From contig JAMPAT010000027.1 of NCBI GenBank assembly GCA_023667095.1, positions 1-50,502 of the forward strand: a stretch of DNA of 50,502 nucleotides. The letters are read 5' to 3'. Made by a program: the position numbers and the translations under genes. Position 1 is the first letter of the stretch; each line of letters starts with the position of its first letter. Origin of the DNA: Bacteroidales bacterium (lineage in GTDB: Bacteria; Bacteroidota; Bacteroidia; Bacteroidales; UBA932). The notes under the pieces were generated by a model, which was given only the letters and a program-made list of their open reading frames with translations, was not told where the DNA came from and made no database searches. Shown piece after piece: positions 43,215 to 50,502 of the stretch.

Positions 43215-44582
43215 ATGGACTACAGGAACATATATTTCATAGGAATAGGCGGAATCGGAATGAGTGCGATAGCCAGGTATTACAATTTCAAGGGATACAA
43301 GGTATCAGGCTACGACAAGACACCGTCTGAACTGACCCGTGAACTTGAAAATGAGGGCATTGAGATACATTACGAAGACAATACGGAATTCATTCCTGGG
43401 GATGCGGACAGTACGCTTGTGATATACACACCGGCAATCCCGCACGATATGGGAGAGCTGGTCTATGTACAGGAACATGGCTACAGGGTAATCAAACGTT
43501 CACAGATGCTCGGCGAGATTTCTGCCGGCCAGCACTGCCTTGCTGTAGCAGGTACGCACGGCAAGACCACAACCAGCACACTGCTTGCACATATATTCAC
43601 ATCGGACGGGACAGGCTGTTCTGCGTTCCTTGGAGGCATTTCAAAGAACTACGGGACAAATCTGCTGACTAGCCATACGCCTGTGATTGTAGCTGAGGCT
43701 GACGAATTTGACCGTTCTTTCCTCCAGCTGCATCCTGAGATAGCGGTGATTACGGCAATGGATGCCGACCATCTTGACATATATTCCGACATCAGCCATG
43801 TGCATGAGGCGTTCAAGGCTTTCGCCTCGCAGGTCAGCGGGACAGTCATTGTAAAGAAAGGACTGGAAATCACCCCTGAAGATACCAAGGCAAGGATACT
43901 TACATATTCCTACAATGACACTGGGGCCGATTTCCATGCCGGGAACATCAGCTGCGACAGCTGCGGATATTTTACATTTGACCTCGTATGGCCAAATGGT
44001 ACAATAAAGGGATGCCGCTGCGGAATCCCAGGCTGGGTGAATGTGGAGAACAGCATAGCAGCCTCTGCGATTGCCCTCACATTCGGCCTTGCACCAGAAA
44101 AGGTAAAGGAGGCACTTGCCACATTCAGCGGTGTCAAAAGGAGGTTTGACATACACGTAAACACTCCTGAATGCTCATATATAGATGACTACGCACATCA
44201 CCCCAAGGAGATTGCCACTGCCATAAGCTCAATGAGGGACATTTTCCCGGGAAGAAGGCTTACAGCAATATTCCAGCCTCACCTGTACACACGCACAAGG
44301 GACTTCGCCAATGAATTTGCAGAGGCTCTGAGCAAGGTGGACAAGCTGATAATGCTGGACATCTACCCTGCCAGGGAAGAACCTATCCCTGGAATTACAT
44401 CGGAAATAATCTTCAATAACGTAACTGCTCCGGAGAAGATCCTTCTGAAAAAGGAGGAGCTTATGCAATACCTGGAGAAAGAGCCGGTAGACACACTCAT
44501 AACATTTGGTGCAGGCAGCATAGACAGGTTCATCGGACCTATCTCGCAGATGCTTGCAGTACGCATGGAAAAGAAGCTTTAG
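43215..44582 (+). CDS. murC: UDP-MurNAc:L-alanine ligase MurC
   Basis: 455 residues. N-terminal IGIGGIGMSAIA dinucleotide-like motif, P-loop GTHGKTTT (113-120), EADEFDRSFL, DADHLDIY, VKRRFD and DDYAHHPKEI are all MurC-specific. First ATP-dependent ligation of the stem peptide, in the cytoplasm. Three bp before ftsQ; no ddl between them, as is normal for this phylum. Confidence 0.96.
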   Translation: MDYRNIYFIGIGGIGMSAIARYYNFKGYKVSGYDKTPSELTRELENEGIEIHYEDNTEFIPGDADSTLVIYTPAIPHDMGELVYVQEHGYRVIKRSQMLGEISAGQHCLAVAGTHGKTTTSTLLAHIFTSDGTGCSAFLGGISKNYGTNLLTSHTPVIVAEADEFDRSFLQLHPEIAVITAMDADHLDIYSDISHVHEAFKAFASQVSGTVIVKKGLEITPEDTKARILTYSYNDTGADFHAGNISCDSCGYFTFDLVWPNGTIKGCRCGIPGWVNVENSIAASAIALTFGLAPEKVKEALATFSGVKRRFDIHVNTPECSYIDDYAHHPKEIATAISSMRDIFPGRRLTAIFQPHLYTRTRDFANEFAEALSKVDKLIMLDIYPAREEPIPGITSEIIFNNVTAPEKILLKKEELMQYLEKEPVDTLITFGAGSIDRFIGPISQMLAVRMEKKL

Positions 44583-44585
44583 AAA

Positions 44586-45368
44586 ATGAAACGCGCTGTC
44601 AGATATGCCATGGTGATAGCTTTCACCTTTCTCGTGACTCTCTATATGGCCACAACAATAGGTCTGGGGTCTTCAAGGCGTCATGGGAAAGAGTGTACAA
44701 GGCTGGAAGTCGCCATTGTTGACAGCCTCAGGAACGGATTTGTGACGCGCGCAGACATAAAGTCATATATAGACAACGAAGGTATTGCATATCTCGGGAG
44801 AAGCATGGCAGAAATCGATCTCGTCAGAATCGAGGAGACAGTTGACAGCAGAAGTGCTGTGCTGAAGAGCGAGGCATATATGACACGCGACGGGATACTC
44901 AACATTGAAGTTACCCAACGTACGCCGATTGTCAGGTTCAGAAAAGGTGACAGCGGATTCTATGCAGACAAGGAAGGCTACCTCTTCCCCCTGCAGAAGC
45001 ATAATCCACCTGAAATACTTGTTGTCGACGGGAACATTCCGCTCAAGGCTGACAGCGGATACAAGGGAGAGCCGGGAAACCAAAAGGAAAAGGAATGGCT
45101 GGAAGGAATCCTCAATCTGGTTGAATACATAAATGACCATGACAGGCTGGCCGGAAACATAGCCAGGCTCCATATTCTTGGCAACGGGGACATCGTGATA
45201 TACCCAATTGAAGGCAAGGAGCGGTTCATTTTCGGTAAAGCGGACAACATTGAGGTGAAATTCAAGAGAATAAGGCGGTATTATTCGGATATAGTCCCGG
45301 AGAAAGGCAACGGGACATATTCAAGCGTCAATGTAAAGTTTGACGGGCAGATAATATGCAGGAAGTAA
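44586..45368 (+). CDS. ftsQ: Cell-division protein FtsQ/DivIB
   Basis: 260 residues with one N-terminal membrane helix (about 7-28, YAMVIAFTFLVTLYMAT), a POTRA-like domain (FVTRADIKSYID ... IEVTQRTPIVRF) and the FtsQ beta domain ending SSVNVKFDGQIICRK. It links early and late divisome components in the periplasm. The call is supported by position between murC and ftsA; sequence conservation is low in Bacteroidota. Confidence 0.88.
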   Translation: MKRAVRYAMVIAFTFLVTLYMATTIGLGSSRRHGKECTRLEVAIVDSLRNGFVTRADIKSYIDNEGIAYLGRSMAEIDLVRIEETVDSRSAVLKSEAYMTRDGILNIEVTQRTPIVRFRKGDSGFYADKEGYLFPLQKHNPPEILVVDGNIPLKADSGYKGEPGNQKEKEWLEGILNLVEYINDHDRLAGNIARLHILGNGDIVIYPIEGKERFIFGKADNIEVKFKRIRRYYSDIVPEKGNGTYSSVNVKFDGQIICRK

Positions 45369-45385
45369 ATATAGGAGGTAATAAC

Positions 45386-46891
45386 ATGGATGAAAGACAC
45401 ATAGTTGCTATTGACCTTGGGACTTCGAAATTTGCCGTGACGGTGGCAAAGGTCGAGGGGGACAACATGCAGGTAATCTATTACAGGGAGCATAAGTCCG
45501 ACGGTATCCGCGAAAGCAGGGTCTTCGCCCCCAAAAAGGCTACAAACGTACTTGAAAATGCCATCAGGGAGGCCGAAGAGGAACTCGGGCTCAAGATCAG
45601 GAAAGTAGTTGTAGGCATGCCCCGGTACCAGGTAAGCCAGGCATCGGCTACCATGAGGGTAACCCGGAATCCAGGAGAATGCATCACGGAAGAGGAGGTC
45701 AGGAACTTCAAGGAAATCGCAATGGATACATATCCAATGGATGACAGGCCTTCAGAAATCCTGCTCGGTGCAGTGGCACAGTCTTTCTCCAACGGTGAAG
45801 AATTCCAGCTTGTGGAGGATGACATCATAGGGACTGCAAGCGACTATATTGACGGAAACTTCAAGCTGTTTATCGGCAAGAGCAAGCCTCTTGATGACAT
45901 TGACCTTGCTTTCAAGATGATAGGAATCACTGTTGTACGCAAATATTTCACTCCTGACACAACAGCCAAGGCAGTCCTGAGGGAATCTGAGATAGACAAT
46001 GGAGTCGCCCTGGTTGAACTTGGCGGCGGAGTAACCTCTGCCACTGTATATTATGGTGGAATCATGCGCCACTATGCTTCCATACCATTTGGAGGCAAGC
46101 TGATAACAAAGGACATAAAGTCCGAGGCCTCGATTTCCGAGACGCTTGCAGAAAACATAAAGCTTGCATACGGGGCATGCATGCCGGACAGGCTGCAGCA
46201 CCTTAGCGAAAAGGTTCTGTATATCAACAGCGTACCGGCAAAGCAGCTGTCTGTAAAATATCTGTCTGAAATCATCACGGCAAGGACACGTGAAATCATC
46301 AATGCAATTCTCTACGAAATAGAGCAGAGCGGATTCCCGGACAACCTGAAAAGCGGCATAGTGATTACCGGAGGCGGTGCAAACCTTACAAACTGCTGCA
46401 ACCTCATCAAGGAAATGTCTGGCTACAATGTCAGGAAAGGATACCCGAGGTCATCATTCTTTACATCAGAATGCAACGGGGTAACAGGGACAGAGGCCGC
46501 GACATCAATAGGGATGCTGCTGAGCGCAAAGGGAGAATCTGCAATAAATTGCGGAGAATCCGCAAGCGGATGCCATGAAGCTGCACATAAGACGGAAAAG
46601 TCCGTCATCGGTACAGACGTACAGGCAGACAAAGACATTGCGCATGATGAGGCATTGAACCCGGCAAACCACCAGACAGGGACACTGGAGATGGATTTCC
46701 AGGAAATAAGCGAAGAGGAAAAGAAAAGGAAAAAGGAAGAGGAAGACAGGATAAGGGAGGCAGAAAGGATAAGAAAGGAACGCGGGAAGAAGCCGGACAG
46801 CCCTAAAGTCAGCTGGCTTACACTTTGGGGAGAAAAGATAAAGACTACTGCCAACAAAGCCTACAGAAGCATTACAGAAGAGGATGTATAG
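45386..46891 (+). CDS. ftsA: Cell-division protein FtsA, actin-like
   Basis: 501 residues from ATG 45386, which has AGGAGG 8 nt upstream; a longer frame overlaps ftsQ. Actin fold: VAIDLGTSKFAVTVAK (phosphate 1), VALVELGGGVTSATVY (phosphate 2) and SGIVITGGGANLTNC (adenosine). It tethers FtsZ to the membrane. The C-terminal 110 residues are an extended, charged tail (EEEKKRKKEEEDRIRE), followed by a segment, WLTLWGEKIKTTA, that may be the amphipathic membrane-targeting helix. Confidence 0.95.
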   Translation: MDERHIVAIDLGTSKFAVTVAKVEGDNMQVIYYREHKSDGIRESRVFAPKKATNVLENAIREAEEELGLKIRKVVVGMPRYQVSQASATMRVTRNPGECITEEEVRNFKEIAMDTYPMDDRPSEILLGAVAQSFSNGEEFQLVEDDIIGTASDYIDGNFKLFIGKSKPLDDIDLAFKMIGITVVRKYFTPDTTAKAVLRESEIDNGVALVELGGGVTSATVYYGGIMRHYASIPFGGKLITKDIKSEASISETLAENIKLAYGACMPDRLQHLSEKVLYINSVPAKQLSVKYLSEIITARTREIINAILYEIEQSGFPDNLKSGIVITGGGANLTNCCNLIKEMSGYNVRKGYPRSSFFTSECNGVTGTEAATSIGMLLSAKGESAINCGESASGCHEAAHKTEKSVIGTDVQADKDIAHDEALNPANHQTGTLEMDFQEISEEEKKRKKEEEDRIREAERIRKERGKKPDSPKVSWLTLWGEKIKTTANKAYRSITEEDV

Positions 46892-46913
46892 GACAAGCTA
46901 AAAAGACAGAATC

Positions 46914-48161
46914 ATGGAAGACAATTATATTGATATGGTAACACCTTCGGACTGGATACAGGACGATTCGATAATAAAGGTGATAGGCGTCGGAGGAGGA
47001 GGCTGCAACGCAGTGACATATATGTACAACCAGCAGATAAAGGGCTGCATATTCATAGTTTGCAACACTGATCCGCAGTCATTGATGACAAGCAATGTCC
47101 CTCTTAAGCTCAAGATTGGAGAGCTTGGTGCCGGTACCGACCCGATAGAAGGAAGGAAAGCAGCCCTTGAACATCTTGAAAAGATAGAAGAGACACTGTT
47201 CAGCACAAAGACAGAGATACTGTTCGTCACAGCTGGAATGGGAGGAGGAACAGGGACCGGTGCCGCCCCTGTAATTGCAGACATGGCAAAGAAAAAGGGC
47301 ATCCTGACAATAGGAGTAGTGACAATCCCGTTCGAGAACGAGGGGAACGAGTCCATGTCAAAGGCAATCGAGGGCATCAAGGAACTGGAAAAGACAGTGG
47401 ACAGCCTGCTCATAATCAACAATGAGAAGCTCTATGAATGCTACGGGAACCTGCTCGCACATGAGGCGTTCCCCAAGGCGGACGAGATCCTTGCCACTGC
47501 CATAAGGGGAATAACGGAGATTATCAAGAGACCAGGACATATCAATGTCGACCTCAAGGATGTACAGAAAATGATGCGCGACAGCGGAATGGCCCTGATG
47601 GGATGCGGGACAGGAAGCGGAAAGGACAGGCTTGAGGAAGCCGTAAAGCAGGCCATGGAGTCTCCCCTGCTCAATGACTACGACTTAAAGACGTCCAAGA
47701 ATGTTCTCCTTAACATAACCGCCGGCAAAAACGAAAAGGGTCTGCTGATGGATGAACTCAAGGAAATCAACAAGCTCGTCAACACATACACCGGTGATGC
47801 CAACAATTTCAAGCGTGGAATCGTGTGGGACGACAATCCGGAGATCGGTGACAAGGTCAACATCACCGTGATTGCCACAGGTTTCAAGATGAACAAGATA
47901 CTCGGGCCGAAAGAGAATATAGGCAACTTCATCATGATTGACGAATCATTTGTCTACAGCAGGGATATGGAGAACAGCGGAGAGATTGAACTTCCTGAAC
48001 CTCCGGACAGCATCAAGATAGGCTACAATGCTACAGCCAATATACGCAAATTCCATTTTACGGATGAAAACAGGCCTGTCATGATAGTGGAGCCCGGGCA
48101 GGACCGCAGCAGCATTGAAAACATAGCTGCGATCAGACGCTCTGCCGTTGCGAGGCAATGA
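46914..48161 (+). CDS. ftsZ: Cell-division GTPase FtsZ
   Basis: 415 residues, tubulin fold. GVGGGGCNAV, the GTP signature GGGTGTG (110-116), IPFENEG and the T7 loop NVDLKDVQKMM are intact. It forms the Z-ring. After the globular domain (ends near 330) come a linker of about 65 residues and the tail SIENIAAIRRSAVARQ, which resembles the FtsA-binding tail only loosely (no IPxFLR core). Last gene of the dcw cluster. Confidence 0.97.
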   Translation: MEDNYIDMVTPSDWIQDDSIIKVIGVGGGGCNAVTYMYNQQIKGCIFIVCNTDPQSLMTSNVPLKLKIGELGAGTDPIEGRKAALEHLEKIEETLFSTKTEILFVTAGMGGGTGTGAAPVIADMAKKKGILTIGVVTIPFENEGNESMSKAIEGIKELEKTVDSLLIINNEKLYECYGNLLAHEAFPKADEILATAIRGITEIIKRPGHINVDLKDVQKMMRDSGMALMGCGTGSGKDRLEEAVKQAMESPLLNDYDLKTSKNVLLNITAGKNEKGLLMDELKEINKLVNTYTGDANNFKRGIVWDDNPEIGDKVNITVIATGFKMNKILGPKENIGNFIMIDESFVYSRDMENSGEIELPEPPDSIKIGYNATANIRKFHFTDENRPVMIVEPGQDRSSIENIAAIRRSAVARQ

Positions 48162-48186
48162 GCATACGAGATGTGAATAAAATGTT

Positions 48187-48194
48187 TATATTTG
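48187..48194 (+). promoter_or_regulatory. -7 element of gltX
   Basis: TATATTTG matches TAnnTTTG, 45 nt before the gltX ATG. No clear -33 TTG. It implies gltX can be transcribed apart from the dcw cluster. Confidence 0.5.
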
Positions 48195-48239
48195 CGCGAT
48201 TTTTTATATAACTATAATTGTCTGACAGACATTTGGAAT

Positions 48240-49976
48240 ATGGCACGTAGAACAAGAGTAAGATTTGCACCGTCACCGACAGGCCCCCTGCACATGGGAG
48301 GAGTCAGGACGGCACTGTACAACTACCTCTATGCCAAGCAGCACGGAGGAGATTTCATCATAAGGATTGAGGACACTGACTCGCAAAGGTTTGTACCCGG
48401 AGCCGAGAAATATATAATCGAAGCGTTGAACTGGTGCGGAATCATCCCGGACGAAGGTGTGGACTCAGAAGGCAATGTTGTGGAGACCGCCTCTGAAAAG
48501 CATCCGCATGCACCCTACAGACAGTCACAGAGACGCAGCATCTACCGCAGATATGCGGAAGAACTTGTGGAGAAGGGATATGCCTACTATGCATTCGACA
48601 CATCGGAGGAACTCGCAGCCAAGAGGGCTGAGATGGAGGCAAACAAAGAGACATTCATCTACAACCATATCACAAGGATGTCACTCCGCAACTCCCTCTC
48701 AATGCCTGAGAACGAATGGAAACCTCTTCTGGAAACACATACGGACTGGACCATCAGGTTCAGGATGCCGGAAAACAGGGTTGTCAAGATGGACGACCTT
48801 ATCCGCGGACATGTGGAGATAAATACAGACACACTTGATGACAAGGTACTGTGGAAAAGGGCAGATGAACTGCCTACATACCACCTTGCTAACATTGTGG
48901 ATGACCATCTTATGGAAATTACAGAGGTAATCCGCGGCGAGGAATGGCTTCCGTCCCTGCCTCTGCACTATCTGCTATATGAGGCATTCGGATGGCAGGA
49001 CACAATGCCGCGTTTCGCCCATCTCTCCCTGCTGCTGAAGCCGGACGGCAAAGGAAAGCTGAGCAAAAGGGATGGCGACCGTCTCGGATTCCCTGTCTTT
49101 CCTCTTAAATGGGTTAACCCTGAGGGAGAAGTGTCTCGCGGATACCGTGAGGACGGATATTTCCCTGAAGCATTTGTCAACCTGCTTGCAATGCTCGGAT
49201 GGAATCCCGGAGATGACCGTGAACTGTTCACTATGCAGGAGCTGATAGAGGCGTTCTCCCTTGAGCGCGTCATAAAGTCCGGTGCACGCTTCAACCCGGA
49301 CAAGGCAAAATGGTACAACAAGGAATACCTCCGTACAAAGAGTGCAGCAGAACTTGCCGTATTGTTCATTCCAGTGCTGGAAGAACATGGAATCCAGGTT
49401 GTCGACTGCCCTAAGTGTGCCTTGACTGCCGGTTCTGAAATGACTCCTCAGGGAGCTGACTTCAAGAACAGGATTTTCACCCGCGGATATGTTGAGAATG
49501 CTGTGGCACTGATTCAGGAAAGGGCATCTTTCGTGGCTGACTTCTGGAACATTGCATCATATCTCTTTGTGGCTCCTTCGGAATATGCAGAAAAGGATGT
49601 GGCAAAATTCTGGAAAGAGGAGAACTACAGCCTGGCTCTCCAGGTTGCTGACTTCATTGCCAGCGGCAAAGGTACATATGGCCCTGCTGCCGAAAGCCTT
49701 GCAGTTACTGCCTGCGAGAGTGCTGCATCAGACGGCTGTACAGTCCCTTCCCCTGGCAGCGAACTGAAGATAACAGAGTTCACCAAGGAAGGCATAGAGT
49801 ACCCTGTGGAGCAGTTTATCCGCAGCCGTGAATGGCCTATGGGCAAGGTAATGAACTGTCTGAGGCTTGCCCTTGCCGGAACATCCAGCGGTCTGGGAAT
49901 CGCTGACATCGTAAGCTTTATCGGCCGCGATGAATTTTCTGCCCGTATCAGCAGGATAAGGCAGAAACTGTCATAG
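48240..49976 (+). CDS. gltX: Glutamyl-tRNA synthetase
   Basis: 578 residues from ATG 48240; an in-frame ATG 48 bases earlier lies on the promoter and would add an unrelated N-terminus. Class I synthetase: RFAPSPTGPLHMGG carries the HIGH-type motif (His18), FIIRIEDTDSQRF follows, and KLSKRDGDR is the KMSKS loop. The C-terminal anticodon-binding domain ends near SFIGRDEFSARISRI. It charges tRNA-Glu with glutamate. Longer than E. coli GltX (471 residues), as I recall for Bacteroidota. Followed by a terminator. Confidence 0.95.
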   Translation: MARRTRVRFAPSPTGPLHMGGVRTALYNYLYAKQHGGDFIIRIEDTDSQRFVPGAEKYIIEALNWCGIIPDEGVDSEGNVVETASEKHPHAPYRQSQRRSIYRRYAEELVEKGYAYYAFDTSEELAAKRAEMEANKETFIYNHITRMSLRNSLSMPENEWKPLLETHTDWTIRFRMPENRVVKMDDLIRGHVEINTDTLDDKVLWKRADELPTYHLANIVDDHLMEITEVIRGEEWLPSLPLHYLLYEAFGWQDTMPRFAHLSLLLKPDGKGKLSKRDGDRLGFPVFPLKWVNPEGEVSRGYREDGYFPEAFVNLLAMLGWNPGDDRELFTMQELIEAFSLERVIKSGARFNPDKAKWYNKEYLRTKSAAELAVLFIPVLEEHGIQVVDCPKCALTAGSEMTPQGADFKNRIFTRGYVENAVALIQERASFVADFWNIASYLFVAPSEYAEKDVAKFWKEENYSLALQVADFIASGKGTYGPAAESLAVTACESAASDGCTVPSPGSELKITEFTKEGIEYPVEQFIRSREWPMGKVMNCLRLALAGTSSGLGIADIVSFIGRDEFSARISRIRQKLS

Positions 49977-50002
49977 CAGGCTACTTACGACATTATACAA
50001 TG

Positions 50003-50039
50003 AACCCGGAGACATTTTTTGGATTTGTCTCCGGGTTTT
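50003..50039 (+). terminator. Rho-independent terminator of gltX
   Basis: A perfect 12-bp stem, AACCCGGAGACA with TGTCTCCGGGTT, and an 11-nt loop, ending in TTTT, 26 nt after the gltX stop. Confidence 0.85.
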
Positions 50040-50059
50040 GTCTGCTTTAAAGCGGCCTG

Positions 50060-50291
50060 TCATTTAAAGGTTACACCATTGGCTGCATTGTCAAAGTTTT
50101 CGTAAAACATGGCTATCTTATAATGTCTGCCTGTGTTTCTATCTCCGACAGGAGGCCATTCACTGCTTAGTTCTTGAACACAAAAGAAGCCTCATGTCTC
50201 TTTTTACAGGCACATTATAATAGAGATCTTCATCATCAGATAAAATTTCTCTACTTCTCAGCAAATATTTACTTTTATTCTGAAATTGGAA
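50060..50291 (-). pseudogene. Decayed gene fragment with probable frameshift, unassigned
   Basis: Two adjoining minus-strand frames without a start codon read like protein. One gives SKYLLRSREILSDDEDLYYN followed by VPVKRDMR. After a one-base shift near 50185 the other gives QELSSEWPPVGDRNTGRHYK, then IAMFYENFDNAANGVTFK and a stop (50062-50060). The reading begins after an in-frame stop at 50294. No family recognised. It fills most of the 329-bp stretch between gltX and the Rpn gene; the rest holds the gltX terminator. Confidence 0.45.
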
Positions 50292-50305
50292 TCAGCAATT
50301 CACAA

Positions 50306-50502
50306 CTATAAATTACTGATTTCAGAGAGCTGCAGGCCAGTGATTTTGGCAATCTGCTCCAGAGTCAGCCCCTCTGCCTTCATTGCCTTGGCAAGCTCAA
50401 GCACACTTTCCCTACGGCCTCTGGCTTCACCCCTCGATTCACCTCTGGCTTCACCCTCCGCGAACCCCTTGGCGTAGTTCTCAGAAATAGCATACTGCTT
50501 GT
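50306..50502 (-). CDS. Rpn-family PD-(D/E)XK nuclease/putative transposase, C-terminus only
   Basis: The last 65 codons of a gene entering from the right edge. The sequence NYAKGFAEGEARGESRGEARG, then LELAKAMKAEGLTLEQIAKITGLQLSEI, is the standard tail of Rpn/PDDEXK_2 proteins: a GEARG-type repeat followed by a small helix-turn-helix-like segment. The catalytic nuclease domain is outside the window. The repeat is encoded by imperfect 12-bp tandem units (GGTGAAGCCAGA). Such genes are mobile-element-like and often multicopy in Bacteroidota. Convergent with gltX. Confidence 0.8.
   Translation of the reverse strand, partial: KQYAISENYAKGFAEGEARGESRGEARGRRESVLELAKAMKAEGLTLEQIAKITGLQLSEISNL

Noticed and set aside
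50345..50470. CRISPR-like short repeats at the right edge
   Set aside because: The repeats are 12-bp tandem coding units without spacers, in frame with the GEARG motif.
50286..50477. A plus-strand frame rich in Ser-Pro-Leu-Ala repeats
   Set aside because: It is the antisense reading of the GEARG repeat of the Rpn-family gene.

Overview
This 50.5 kb window is chromosomal DNA from a member of the Bacteroidales (phylum Bacteroidota), most likely host-associated. The evidence is two SusC/SusD outer-membrane uptake operons with DUF1735, BACON, DUF4843 and PKD-like lipoproteins; promoters of the Bacteroides type (TTG, 18-20 nt, TAnnTTTG) ahead of many transcription units; and a division/cell-wall cluster with the Bacteroidota gene order (no murF or ddl inside). 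I cannot resolve the genus. No tRNA, rRNA, CRISPR array or intact insertion sequence was seen.

Left part, 1-31 kb, nearly all minus strand. At the left edge is the start of a secreted Rhs-like protein behind a structured leader. Next comes a glycan operon (8860 to 388): susC, susD, a GH18 endoglycosidase-like lipoprotein, and two LamG surface lipoproteins, closed by a strong terminator. This resembles loci that capture host N-glycans. A three-gene cassette of unknown pathway follows (HAD phosphatase, UbiA prenyltransferase, radical SAM enzyme; 12270 to 9047). The second operon (24599 to 12397) encodes susC, susD, DUF4843, a PKD-like lipoprotein and two paralogous metalloproteases, one of which has lost all three zinc histidines. 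It probably handles proteins or peptides. Beyond it lie another outer-membrane barrel, a small protein made of little more than a type IX secretion tail, a DASS transporter and a SpoU rRNA/tRNA methyltransferase.

Right part, 30.3-50.5 kb, mostly plus strand. glyA and a convergent hsp20 are followed by the dcw cluster mraZ-rsmH-ftsL-ftsI-murE-mraY-murD-ftsW-murG-murC-ftsQ-ftsA-ftsZ, preceded by four TGGAA boxes at exact 10-bp spacing (an MraZ operator). gltX follows with its own promoter and terminator. The right edge holds a decayed gene fragment and the C-terminus of an Rpn-type PD-(D/E)XK nuclease.

The most interesting signal is a pair of poly-G tracts. The two longest G/C homopolymers in the window (7 and 8 bases) sit at the same place in both susC genes, at the end of the signal-peptide region. 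The 8-base tract keeps its gene in frame; the 7-base tract puts the other out of frame. This suggests that nutrient uptake is switched on and off by slipped-strand phase variation, although a sequencing or assembly error in the 7-base tract must be excluded.
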